From Pyronema omphalodes (Eukaryota; Ascomycota; Pezizomycetes; Pezizales; Pyronemataceae), in NCBI GenBank assembly GCA_024516155.1, contig JAJJXM010000067.1:124001-188000 (forward strand): DNA of 64,000 nt, given 5' to 3'. The position numbers and the translations under genes are program-made. How positions within the stretch are numbered: position 1 is the first letter of the stretch; each line of letters begins with the position of its first letter. The notes under the pieces were generated by a model. The model saw nothing but the letters and a program-made list of their open reading frames with translations. It was not told the origin of the DNA and did not search any database. Shown piece after piece: positions 24,067 to 35,257 of this stretch.

Positions 24067-27000
24067 ACAGACACAGTCGGCAGCAACCATTCATGTCACA
24101 TCACATAACATGAACAGAAGCACCAATGCTCTGAATACGCTCCTGAACACCGCCGGAGCAAGAGCAGACATTATCCTGCTGCAAGAAACAAACATTAAGA
24201 ACCCAACATTCGTTACCTCCCATCCCAACTTCCTAACACTCATTCCCCCCTGCCCCCATGGCGCAACGATAAGAACGGCAGCCTATGTCTCTCGTTTAAA
24301 CCCTTTCCTACAAGTTACCCCCCGCCCCGATATCTGCTCTGACCCTGACATGCACATACTCGAAGTCCAAACCCCCCTCATTCCCCCTTTCTACCTCATT
24401 AACATATACAATGAATGGGACTCCCGAACACGCCTATTCACAATCCCTCGCTCGTTAAACCCCCTCCAACTACCCAGCCGGTGTGTACTAACGGGTGACA
24501 TGAACGCCCACCATCCCCTCTGGAACAGCCATTACAAACACATGGCTCGTGCGGAGGAACTCGTACGCCTAATAGAGGAAGAAGGATGGTGCTTGGCGAA
24601 CACCCCGGACACACCCACATACTATTACAAGACAGGACCAGGATCCTCAGTCCTAGACCTCACTCTGTCATCGCCCGCCATGGCAAACGCAGTTCAAAAC
24701 TGGTGCATAGACGATGAAGCAGCGACGGGTTCGGACCACGAAGTCATCAGATTTCAAATCCGATCCCAACACCCGGATATCGAGTACGTCGACCAGCAAC
24801 CACGCTTGAATTGGAAGCGCACCAACTGGGACGAATTCTCCAGCGCACTCCTCCAACTAACGGCGGAGCTCTCCCCGACATGGCATTCCTACAAGTCCAA
24901 CCCAACGAAAGCGAACCTGGATGAGTGGGCAGCCTCGATCCAAAAAGCCATCGTCCAAGCCGCACGAACAGCAACCCCTCTCGTCCAGTATTCCCCCCGA
25001 GCAAAACGATAGTGGACTCAAGAGCTGAAAGACACGAAGGCGGCGATGTCCCAGGCTAGAAAGAGGTGGAAACTATACAGATCCGAGGACGCTCTGAACG
25101 CCTACCGCAGCTTCAGAAACGCCCACTACAGAGCTGTACGGCACGCCAAAGACAAGCTCTGGAAAGAACACTTGTCCCAGGCAGAGGGCCAGGACATATG
25201 GGCAGCCTTCAGATATACCAATCCCCGAAAAACACAACTAACCCCCCCCATCACCAAGACAGAAAACGGCGTCACTACAACCCATACCGACTTCCCCGGT
25301 AAAGTGACAGCTTTCCAAGCTCTCTTCCCCCCCCCCCCCCCCCCATCAGCCCCAATTAACCCCCCCGCTAACAACAAAACCCCCCTTCCCTGGACCACGT
25401 TCACTGAAAAGGAAGTAGCCCTCGCCATTTCGTCCTCGTCACCTAAGAAAGCCCCGGGACCAGATGGGTCAACGTTCCTGTGCCTTCGACGAACGATGGA
25501 AGTCATCCCTAAAGAACTGACAACTTTATATGCCACGTTAGGGGAGATAGGTTACCAGCCGAAATGCTGGAGGGAAGCTACCACGGTAGTTATTCCAAAA
25601 CCTAACAAACCCGACTACAGCTCCATTAAAGCCTACCGACCCATAGCACTCCTAAATTGCATGGGCAAAGTACTAGAAAAATTAATGGCCTCCAGACTCA
25701 GCCAAATCGCCGAAACACAGGACCTATTACACGACCACCAAATCGGCGGGCGTCCGAAACAATCAGCCATAGACGCAGCTATGGCGCTGACTCACGATAT
25801 GGAGAGCCACATGCGACAAAAATTAGTGACATCAAGCCGTTTTCTTGACGTCCGCGGTGCCTTCGACAACGTCTCAGCGACAAGACTAACGGCAACCATG
25901 CGTAATCTGGGATGCCCGACACCGGTGGTTCGCTGGTGTGAATCCTTCCTCAACGACAGAACGACAGCCCTCTCCTTTGACGGAAAAACACACATTCAAA
26001 GACCAATAGGCACTGGTATTCCCCAGGGCTCTCCCGCCTCCCCGATCCTCTTCCTAATCTACCTTCGCCCACTCTTTGACGCCCTCAACCATCACAACCC
26101 CTCCCTATGGACCCCCAGTTACATCCATGATGTAGCAATAGTGTGTCACGGACGATCACGCGAATCGAACGCCCGCACCCTTGAAGCAGCAGCAAAAGTC
26201 GCTTTTCGGTGGGCACACAACAATGCGGTTGCGTTCGACGACTCGAAGTCGGAAATGTTACACTTCCACCGAGCACAGAAAGACGACATCAATGACTCGA
26301 TCTGCGTGACACTACCGAACGGAACTCGAGTCTCCCCGGGAACACCCAACGGCAAGCAGGACGTAGTCCGCTGGATCGGAATCTCCTTCGATAGAAAACT
26401 GTCCTTCAAACACCACGTAGAAACAAGACTAATGCATGCCTCTAGGACCTCCAATGCCCTCCGCAGCCTCGCTCGGCACGACACTGGCTTGTCCCCTGCG
26501 GCGGTACGCACTCTTTACCGATCCTGTGTCCTATCGAGGGCCGACTTTGGTGCAGAAATTTGGTGGTCCGGTCAGAAATCTTTCGAACGGACACTACAGC
26601 TACAACAAAATAAAGCAATACGACGCATACTCAACGCCTTCCCCTCAACTCCCATCCCTGCCCTACATAACGAAGCTGCACTGCCACAAGTGTCAGTACG
26701 CCTTAATCACAAACAACGAAAATATGCCCTAAGACTCCTATCCCTACCCCCCTCCCACACCGTCGTTTCACGCTGCCCCTCCTCCTACCCCATCCCAAAC
26801 GATTTCAACAACGCCATACAGTCCCCGAGTGAATATGATTGTGACTGGTCCTCCGAATCACGTCCAATCACTCGCCTAACATCGGTGATCTCCTCCCTCC
26901 GCCATTGGATACGGCCGACAACTACCATAGAAGACACGGCCTGACCAGACCCAGCTCCATGGCAAGAACCTCCGATGACGAGACACCTCCCCGCCCAATC

Positions 27001-27171
27001 GAAAGACGCCGCCGAGACAGAACATTATATCCTACTACACCACCTACGAAGCTCCCCCAACACCATCATAGCATACACCGACGGGGCGAAACTTGACGGC
27101 TCTGTCGGTGCGGGCTTCTACGTATCCCACGGCTTCAACACAAGCATCCGAAAGTCAATCCCAATGGGTAC
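24059..27171 (+). pseudogene. LINE ORF2: endonuclease, reverse transcriptase, partial RNase H
   Basis: Overlaps the end of ORF1 by a few bases. Endonuclease motifs are LLQETN, TGDMNAHHPLW and TGSDHEV. A TAG at 25010-25012 sits where relatives would have a second Trp (KRxW), a G-to-A change. RT motifs follow: AYRPIALLN, FLDVRGAFDNV and GIPQGSPASPILF. The catalytic box reads YIHD instead of YxDD, so the first Asp is lost. A TGA at 26942-26944 precedes the RNase H start (IIAYTDGAKLDGS), which breaks off at 27171. An 18-C run (25327-25344) encodes prolines between endonuclease and RT. With two stops and a changed active site the protein cannot work. Confidence 0.85.
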
Positions 27172-27298
27172 AGAATTATTACCTTCCCCCTCCTTGTCAT
27201 TCATTCACCTATTATCATTCGCTTCATTATCCAGCACTCGTTTGTTTATTTATTTCTATTATCCTTCGGTCTTCGATCTTCACTCGTCACTCGCCTGG

Positions 27299-27760
27299 GT
27301 TAGGGTTACGCTCAATTCCCAAATTGTCAAAAAGGTCACGTGACCTACCCCCAGGGTTAGGGGTCAGCTCGGATCCCTTTTCGGAAATTCCACACCTACG
27401 GTCTACCGATCATCTTATCCGATTAGATAAGATCGGTCACGTGTTCTAATCAGTAGTAGATCAGTATGCACGCGCACTGGTCTACTAATGTGCGCACACG
27501 TGACTAGGGCTAGGGGACGATCATCTTATCGATAAGATAAGATCTAGTCATGTGACCTTATCAGTATTGCACCATCTTTCCAATCGCAGCGGATCTGGAT
27601 TCACGTGACTAGGGTTAGGGTTGCACCCGCACGCACACAAACTAGGGTTAGGTTTGTGACCGTACGCGCACAGCTAGGGTTAGGGTTACGGACGCACGCG
27701 CACGATTAGGGTTACAGAAGCGCGCGCGTGACTACGCTTAGGGTTACGCTATCCCGCACG
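27299..27760 (+). repeat. Telomere-like TTAGGG blocks in the Ty3-A U3
   Basis: About eight TAGGGTTAGGG-type motifs, at roughly 30-60 base spacing, alternate with CpG-rich CGCACGCGCA-type stretches. The same block is in the right LTR near 58183-58690, where it has one extra stretch of CGCGCACGCGA repeats. The motif equals the telomere unit of most filamentous fungi. Confidence 0.85.
27335..27560 (+). promoter_or_regulatory. CACGTG palindromes and GATA sites in Ty3-A U3
   Basis: GGTCACGTGACC at 27335-27346 is a perfect palindrome; further CACGTG copies lie near 27438, 27498 and 27603. CTTATCGATAAGATAAGAT near 27524 and CTTATCCGATTAGATAAGAT near 27413 hold several inverted GATA motifs. These resemble bHLH (E-box) and GATA-factor sites. 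They are conserved in the 3' LTR. Factor binding is inferred only from motif identity. Confidence 0.5.
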
Positions 27761-27925
27761 CGAGATACGCTAACGAGCGCGCGACGAGGCTGTGCACGCA
27801 AACACGCTAATTTGGTACGAACGCGTTAGCGCGTCTAGAACGCGCAACCGCGACCGCGTTGTTTACTTAGTTATTTTTCGGGAAAAATCTGCAAGTAGTG
27901 GCTCGGCGTGTAAGGAGGAAAAATT

Positions 27926-27934
27926 GTATATAAG
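27926..27934 (+). promoter_or_regulatory. TATA box of Ty3-A LTR
   Basis: GTATATAAG, preceded by a purine-rich stretch and followed by a T-rich tract; transcription would start some 30 or more bases downstream and so mark the U3/R border. The copy in the right LTR is intact as well. Confidence 0.55.
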
Positions 27935-28241
27935 AGGATTGTTTCTTTGTTTGTTTATTTTGTTTTTCTTTTCTCCTTACACAGTTATTTGTTTATTTAC
28001 AAATTCAAATACTTTGTCGAAATCTTTGTTTACGTCCTCGTCCTCGTTCCCGTCCTTGGATCTCTTTGTCCCTTGAAATCTTTGTTTATTTCCGTGACAC
28101 AGCTTAAGAGTTTCTAACGTTGAAGTTATTATAAGGTTATATCCACTGAACTCAAGAGTGAATAATTGAGAAGAGCCCTCAGGTTCTCCGTCAGCTATCT
28201 CTCCCTTGTTCGCTGTTACAACATAACTGTGTAATCAAGAC

Positions 28242-29582
28242 TTGCCGGCTCTACCGTCAACTCTCGATTACAACAAGCTTTACATGCTTCACAACCTCTT
28301 GTTCTACGAATTCATCAATCTATTACCGATTTTCCGTTCCGTCGAAAACCCCGTCGTCCTCGACGAAATCGAAATTGCTCGACAACTCGGAAACGAATAC
28401 GCAGCAACTCGAATTCAATATAACGACGAACCCAACATATGGCACCTCCGTTAATCCCTCGAAATGGACCAAAATGACAAGGTCGTCGTGGCCCTGTACC
28501 TCAACGAAGCCGAAAGGTTGGAGGTCGAACAGGACCCCACGAAGATGAAATTGGTCCGCAACTCCGTAAAGGAATACGAACGAGACTGTCAACTTAGAGA
28601 CGACCTCCGAGTCGAACTCACAGAAGCTCGAAAGGACAACTGCCTCTACGCTCAACGAATTACCGACTTGGAAAGGGATCTCGAAAGCGCCAACGCCTCC
28701 GTTCGACTCCTACAAGCCCTTACGAAGAACGGTCCCCTTCCGAATACCCGTCCTATCGAATTACCTCACCCACATGACTTCTCTGGTGAATGCAAGGAAC
28801 TCTTGAACTTCATCTCGAAGGTCAGATCCAAGCTCGCCGGAGACTCCTCCCGTTTTACCCATGATCAACATAAGCTACGTTATACTTATGGATATCTCAA
28901 AGGCAACGCTCAGAATCAAATTCAACCCTACGTCCTTACAGATAAGATTAAGCTTAAGGACGTTGAGGCTCTCATTACAATTCTGGAAGCTGCCTTCGGA
29001 GATCCTGATCAAGTTGGTACTGCATCTGTGGAATTGGATAAACTTCAACAGGGCAACCGTGAGTTTAGCCAATACTACGCAGAGTTCCAACGATTAATGG
29101 CTATCTTGAACTACGACGAAAACGCAAAGAAGGCTGCTCTGAAGCGTGGGCTCTCTTGAGACCTTCAGACCAGTCTTGTTTACCAAGCCGAAGAACCTCA
29201 GAACTTCACCAAATTTGTGGATCTTTGTATGAAGCTAGATTATAGGATTCGAGCTCATTCAAACACCACAAAGCGGCACGTTTCTTCGGTCCCCAGTCGT
29301 TCCAGCTCCACGCCGTCTCGCCCGGCGTCCCACCCAACGAATACCAATAGTGGTAATTACGGATCGGCCCCCATGGACCTATCAGCTTCCCAAAAGGCTC
29401 AGAACCAACGCCGTCGTGATGAACGAATGGGTAAGGGACTCCGTCTTTATTGTGGATCCGCCGATCACTTCAAGAACGAATGTTCTACGTTGGCAGCAAA
29501 CAACTCCCGCAAGATTCGCCTAGCCGCCGCCGAGGTTTTGGATATCCCAACAAACCCCGACGTCCACCAGGGAAAAGAGTAG
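28242..29582 (+). pseudogene. Ty3-A gag with two stop codons
   Basis: One reading frame carries the whole capsid protein but is cut by TAA at 28452-28454 and TGA at 29157-29159; the codons were most likely CAA and CGA, so both are C-to-T changes. The middle part holds the retrotransposon gag domain (FSGECKELLNFISKV to FSQYYAEFQRLM). The nucleocapsid knuckle reads RLYCGSADHFKNEC, so the first Cys of CxxC is an Arg. The frame overlaps pol by about 130 bases in the -1 phase, the usual gag-pol arrangement. Confidence 0.85.
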
Positions 29583-32159
29583 TCCATCAACAGCCTGTTG
29601 GCTCTGTTGTTGGACCAGCCCCTGCCTCGTCTTTCGTTTCATCTCAGGAAATGGTTTATGTATCCGCTAGTTCTTTGTCAAGTAAACAAGAAAACGAATT
29701 GGATGGGAATCATTTGGTCGTGCCATGTACACTAACTGAACACAATACCAAAATCGATACTCATGCCCTCGTAGACTGCGGATGCACAGGAATTTCCTTC
29801 ATGAACGAAGACTTCGCACGCCAACACAATTTCCCCCGTTATCAATCAAAAAACCCCAAAATGGTTGAAGTAATTGATGGTCGACCTATTTCATCAGGAG
29901 ACATCACCGAATACGTTGAAGTCGAATGTACAATAGAAGACCATCATGAATTACTAACTGCCTACGTTACTCGGCTTGGTCATTATCCCCTCGTTTTAGG
30001 AATCCCATGGCTTCGTAAACACGATGTTACAATAAACTTCGCCGACAACGATATCAAATTCTCATCACCGAACTGCCTCCCCCACCGAACCACGATAACA
30101 CCCACCCCTGTTAAGGGTATTGCTCTGAAACAACAGAATAAGATCTGTGCTATTTCAGCTACGACGTTTCGACGAATCGTAAACAATGCCAATAACCGTT
30201 ACGGAAAAGTCGAACAATTCTCCTTATCTTTGAATGAAATCACCACAGCTCTTCAACCAGAGAAAGAGGAACCGGAATTTAAGACTATTGTACCACCCGA
30301 ATATCATCAGTACTTGGGAATCTTCGAAAAAGTCAATGCCGATAAGTTACCGCCCCATCGACCGTCGGATCACAAGATATCATTCGTCGATGCTTTTCAG
30401 CCTCCCTTCGGCCCCCTTTACTCCCTATCACGCCCAGAGTTGGAGGAATTGAAACGTTGGTTAGATGAAAACCTCACCAAAGGTTTCATCCGTGCCTCTT
30501 CATCCCCAGCGGCTGCTCCCATTCTTTTCGTAAAGAAAGGCGATGGCTCATTGCGTTTGGTGGTCGATTATCGTGGAATCAACGCCGGAACGATCAAGAA
30601 TCGCTACCCTCTTCCCCTGATGCAGGATACCTTAATGAACCTTTCAAGAGCTAAGTGGTTCACTAAGCTCGACATTAGGGGAGCGTATAACTTAATACGT
30701 ATGGCAAATGGGGAAGAATGGAAAACCGCTTTTCGTACCCGGTACGGATTTTTCGAATCATTGGTTATGCCCTTCGGACTTACCAATGCCCCTGCAACGT
30801 TTCAGAACTTCATTAACGACGTATTGGCACCTTACCTTGATCGATTCTGTACTGCCTATTTGGATGACACCCTGATCTATTCGGATAATCTCGAGGAACA
30901 CAAACAACATGTTAAATTGATCCTCGAAGCATTCGAAAAAGCAGGGTTACATCTCAAACCAGAGAAATGCGAGTTCCATCAGAAGGAAGTAAAGTACTTG
31001 GGACTCATCATCAGTACAGAAGGAATAAAGATGGACCCTGAAAAGATTACTGCAGTTCGAGATTGGGAATCTCCCCGAAACCTCAAAGATGTCAGAGCGT
31101 TTTTGGGTTTTGCAAATCTTTATCGACGTTTTGTTAAGAACTATTCAAAAATAGTCCAACCTCTCACGTTACTCACACGTAAAGGTGTTCCTTTCGTCTG
31201 GTCGGAACCCCAACAACAGGCCTTTGAGGAATTGAAATCGACGTTTACATCCGCCCCCGTTTTGACTCGTTTCGACCCAGACCGGGATGTTATTGTCGAA
31301 ACCGATGCTTGTGATTATGTCTCTGCCGGAGTTGTTTCTCAATATGATGACGACGGAATCTTACATCCTATTGCTTACTTCTCAAAGAAACATTCCCCCG
31401 CCGAATGTAATTATGAGATATACGATAAAGAACTCATGGCTATCGTACGGGCCTTCGAAGAATGGCGCCCCGAATTACAATCTGTTATTAACCCCTTTCG
31501 AGTACTGTCAGATCATAAGAATCTGGAATATTTCACTTCGACCAAGCTCTTGAACCGCCGTCAAGCCCGTTGGTCCCAGTTCTTGTCTCAGTTTAATTTT
31601 AAGATTGTTTACCGCCCCGGTACCGCAGGTGGTAAACCAGACGCACTGACTCGTCGATCCGGAGATCTGCCTAAAGAGGGGGATGAACGCTCCCTAGAGA
31701 ACCACACAACGATCATTAAGCCAGAGAATATCCTTCACGTTGCGGCTGTTACCCCCAGTAATCAACAAACAATAACGAATTCACAACAAACCGTAATACC
31801 GGACCCACAACAAACAAACCCCACCTTATCCCAGCTCTTCACGGAAGCCTACGAGAAAGACCCATTCCCTACTAAGGTTATTGAAATGCTAAACAATAAC
31901 ACTCGTTATTGTAAAGACATTACATTAGCTGAATGTACAGTAAACAATAACCGTTTACTCTACCGGGGATGTTTATGGGTCCCGAATTACGAACCTCTAC
32001 GATTACACCTAATGCAACAACACCACGACTCTCCTACGGCTGGACACCCAGGTAGATCTAAAACATTAGAATACCTCTCAAGAACCTATACGTGGCCCCA
32101 GATGAGGACAGACGTGGAAAGATATATTCGAAATTGTCATACCTGCCAACGTTCGAAAC
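29450..32159 (+). CDS. Ty3-A pol, first part: protease, RT, RNase H, integrase start
   Basis: Reads through without a stop. Protease has LVDCGCTGISF; RT has FTKLDIRGAYNLIR, MPFGLTNAPATF and YLDDTLIYS; RNase H has ETDACDYVSAG and DHKNLEYF. The integrase zinc-binding domain follows (HHDSPTAGHPG to CHTCQRSK). Pol is cut at codon position 1 of base 32159 by Ty3-B and continues at 56866. Joining 32159 to 56866 gives KPTRHAPFG with the frame kept, so nothing else was lost. Confidence 0.9.
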
Positions 32160-33115
32160 TGTTAGGCACCACCGGCGGTTAGGCGAGGAGGTAGGCAACA
32201 CGATTGTTCTTGTGGTAGTCCTGTCGAGAGTTTCACAGGAAGGACTTCTAGGAGGGGGATTCTCTAACGTGAGGAAAGGAGGGAAGTTGGGGACAGGGTT
32301 GGGGATGTGGGGTTAGGGTTAGAGGTTACTCCCATTCGGTGATTTCGTTCACAGAAGGGACGGACGAATCAAGGGAGAAGGAGGTGGATGTTGAAAGTAA
32401 ATTAATTGCGTGGAGAATATCTACGTGTCCTATCTATCCCCCTTTATACCTTTTCGTCCCTCCTCTTTTCATCGACGCCCGAGGGTCAATTTCGTCGTAC
32501 CTTCGACACTTCGGATTTCCCAGAATCCTCCCCGTCCTTCTCCACGCCTCAATCTGTAATTACAATATTTGCTAACTAATACTTCTAACTATTACGTGAT
32601 GCCTTTCGCTTCCTTTTCCCCCTTTTTATTCTTTTATCTTTTCACCGCTCGAGTCCATTCGCGAGCTAAGCGAGCCTCGCTTGCCTCGACATTTCATACC
32701 CGAAACCCCCTCTTCGCCGACACTTTTTCGCCTATCTTTTTCCCCACTCTTTTTTCCGATCCATTTCACCGAGCATACTTCGTTCTTATCGTGAAGCCCC
32801 TGTTCGTTCGGGGTTCCATAATTCGAACAGCGGAGTTGACATAGCTCGCTTTCTCACGGTATTCCGGTTAACTCCCCGCTCCTTATTTCCTCCCGAATTC
32901 CTCGCTTACATCCCTCATTCGCTTATTTCTTTTCTCGCTAATTCCTTTCTGAGGGGGTGTATCAACCCTAGCCTCGGCATCCCCAACAATGGTGATTTCC
33001 TAGTCTTTCCTCTCCGTGGTAAATAGGTACCCTACGGCCACGGTTATTCCCAGTGTCCAAAGGATACCAACCGTAATGGAGGCTCCTAAGAGCATGTCAA
33101 AGTTGATTCTTGACA
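32160..33115 (-). repeat. Ty3-B LTR, left copy (3' LTR on minus)
   Basis: 956 bases. On minus its first 116 bases (33115-33000) encode the end of ORF3, including the membrane segment. Near 32310 there is a GGGTTAGGGTTAGAGG telomere-like motif. Confidence 0.95.
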
Positions 33116-33677
33116 ATAGCCCGCTCTCCAGGGCCGAGGCTCCGACGAGGCTTCTCGGGTGTGGTGATCCCATGAGGGTTTTGTGGGGTTTGTGGAGAGG
33201 TTGGTTCGATCGAGGATTCGGGTCAGATTGTCGTTGGGGGGAGCGTTGGAAGCGGGGTTCGTTCGGAGGGGACTCCGAGGTTCGGTCGGGGTTCGTGGGT
33301 GGACTTTGGGTCAGAGTAAAGGTGGTTCGGTGGGAGACAAGGCATCTTTCGGCGTGGTTGGTCAGGTTGACCAGGAATCCACAGCGGTGGCAGATACGAC
33401 GGCCTTGTTGCCAACGTCGGCAGGCTTTTCGAGGGTTGAGACGTTGTACTTGGATAATCTCGTCGAGTTCGGGTGAATGGGTTTCGCCGCAGTAGCAGTG
33501 ATCGGTGGGGTATCCGTTTTCTCCGGAGGGTTTGAAGGGTTTTTTCTGTTGTTTTTCTTGTTGATGGTGGGTACAATGACGTTCGTGGCAGAACGTCCAG
33601 TGGATATTTTCGTGGGGTAAGTTTAGGAAGGGTAACGAGGGAGGGAGATCGTGGTTCCGGCCCAACGTCTCTGCCGG
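33000..33677 (-). CDS. Ty3-B ORF3, main part: Cys/His cluster and C-terminal membrane segment
   Basis: With Ty3-C and one TSD removed, ORF3 starts at ATG 44491, five bases after the pol stop TAA (TAAGGAATG), runs nine codons to 44465 and continues here for 225 codons to 33000: about 234 residues in the same frame as pol. Bases 33590-33342 encode a Cys/His-rich region: CHERHC, HCYCGETH, CRRW and CHRCGF followed by HAERC. Then comes a basic Pro/Ser/Arg-rich linker and one hydrophobic segment of about 25 residues (33095-33021), ending TTERKD. The membrane segment lies inside the LTR U3. I see no signal peptide. It could be a tail-anchored zinc-binding protein, a pol extension behind a mutated stop (CAA to TAA), or an env-position gene without env features. 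No family is recognised. Confidence 0.6.
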   Translation of the reverse strand, partial: PAETLGRNHDLPPSLPFLNLPHENIHWTFCHERHCTHHQQEKQQKKPFKPSGENGYPTDHCYCGETHSPELDEIIQVQRLNPRKACRRWQQGRRICHRCGFLVNLTNHAERCLVSHRTTFTLTQSPPTNPDRTSESPPNEPRFQRSPQRQSDPNPRSNQPLHKPHKTLMGSPHPRSLVGASALESGLLSRINFDMLLGASITVGILWTLGITVAVGYLFTTERKD

Positions 33678-35086
33678 TGTGAACCTGGGCACAGCTTCGA
33701 CTATGCAGAGGCTTTTCCGATTGTATCTCTAGTGCTTCCTCCTCAGTGTTGACAGACACTTCGTTCCCAAGAACAGACAGACACTTCGTTCCCAAGAACT
33801 AATAGAGCTTATCCAAAGATAAAGCTAGGAAGAGAATTAATCGATCACAGGCGGAATAAACTTAAGGGTTGTCTTCGGAGGTATTCGTTGGTGTAAATAG
33901 GTATCGTTGCGTAGAGGATCAAATGGTTGATGATGGAGGAGAGAGAGGGAGGACAAAGGCTCTTTTATAGACTTTCGTCTACAAGTTCGCCCAGACTTCC
34001 TAGGGAACCAATTTCCAAACTGAGCCTAGGAGATAAGACAAGAGTCATTTCTGAGACGCATCTGCTGATAGATTGCATCATACGAAGTGCGTAATAATAT
34101 TGATTACTTGCTTGCATGATGCTTGCTATCGTCAGACTAATCCTTGACATTCCTCTCTGTACTACCACACCTTCCAATCAGGTGTCAGGGTTATGAGTCA
34201 TATGGGAGGGCAACTCCGTTTGACTGCATAATGCATGAACTCCTCTGACAAATAACATGTGAGTCATTTATCTTGTGAGTCGTGCTATCATAGATCTCCC
34301 TAGAGAATCTCGATTGCGAATGGAGGAATCTGACATCATAAGGCATCCATGCCCTACCGGAGTGGATCACTCCGACACATTCCTGTGTGATGTCATTATG
34401 GCTCCACCTGCGCGCACTTGCGCGCAGCCACACCCTGGTGTGGATGCAAACGCCGAGCTGTTCCTTGGTTGGTAGGCAATAGCCTAAGGGCGCGTCATAT
34501 CGGTTCCACCAAACAGTTTCCTTGAGAGGGTTGCATGCTTATGGACGTCGTCTCATGCCTTAGCAATCTTGACCCTTGTCCATGGCCCCACTCCTGTTTG
34601 CCGACTAGACTCTGCCTTGTCTTCCTGGCTGACCATTCACCCAACTAAGTAACACCGGATGATTTCGTCGCACCGCTCTGCACATCCTTGGAATTCTCTT
34701 CCGATGCAGACCCCTTTGTAGCCGTGAACTTCCGAACACTCTTCAAGTATAAGGAGGTGTCCTTTCGTCTTCGTCTTCGTTCTCCATCAGCGTCGTTCGT
34801 AGTTGCTCAAGGGTAAGTCGACACCCATGAGGTAAGTGTTCTCCAATCTCTTCTCTTCTGAATCCTCCCAAACTGACATTGAATAATAGTTGCGACGCCT
34901 CGGGCCGGGATCCTCGTGAGGTCCTATCGGAAAGTCACGAATCACGTGACGTGGCTTGTCGGAGCTCCTCTGGGGGTTCCGGCCCGGGATACTAATCTGA
35001 CTATTCATTCTCTGTCGAGTTTGCCATATTCTCCATTGCGTTATATATGATACCAATTCTATCCTCACACATTTTAGGGTGTGACA
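33678..35086 (-). repeat. Ty3-C LTR, left copy (3' LTR on minus)
   Basis: Carries a direct duplication of GACAGACACTTCGTTCCCAA near 33752-33798. The small ORFs inside (33965-34177, 34191-34433, 34275-34475, 34787-35068) recur in the other copy and have no family features, so they are not annotated as genes. Confidence 0.95.
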
Positions 35087-35098
35087 CCACCTCTCCCC
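35087..35098 (-). promoter_or_regulatory. Polypurine tract of Ty3-C
   Basis: On minus GGGGAGAGGTGG directly before the 3' LTR start TGTCACACCC. It confirms the minus orientation. The 160 bases between this and the pol stop at 35258 show nothing else. Confidence 0.75.
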
Positions 35099-35257
35099 TG
35101 TTCAAGCTTCGTCCCGAAGCTCGTAGTTCATCTTTCTGTGATCGCACCACGCCGTAGCCTAGTGACTTAAGTGATCAATTTTGGATGTAGTCCTCCAGCC
35201 CCTACATCCTACTACCAACTCTACCTGATGAAAACCACATGGGAAAAACATCAAGCA

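Larger units (their letters stand above)
21994..27171 (+). mobile_element. Tad-like non-LTR retrotransposon (LINE), inactive, 3'-truncated
   Basis: The element begins at or just after a run of 12 C (21994-22005) inside the ankyrin gene. It has ORF1 with zinc knuckles and ORF2 with an APE-type endonuclease, reverse transcriptase and RNase H, the layout of the fungal Tad1 clade. It stops within RNase H at 27171, where an LTR of Ty3-A begins, so the 3' end and tail are missing. LINEs usually lose the 5' end, so this 3' loss points to a later deletion or recombination. Confidence 0.85.
27172..28220 (+). repeat. Ty3-A 5' LTR (lacks first 12 bases)
   Basis: Matches 58056-59183. U3 holds CACGTG and GATA motifs and telomere-like repeats; a TATA box lies at 27927; the LTR ends CGCTGTTACA at 28220. 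The internal region starts with ACATAACTGTG; no clear tRNA primer site is recognised. Confidence 0.9.

Noticed and set aside
27299..27760. Chromosome end or internal telomere scar
   Set aside because: The TTAGGG blocks are interspersed and lie in both LTRs of one element, so they belong to the LTR.
33965..34475. Genes of 66-80 codons repeated at 33965-34475 and 43338-43848
   Set aside because: They are the two LTR copies of Ty3-C; no domain and no conserved start context.
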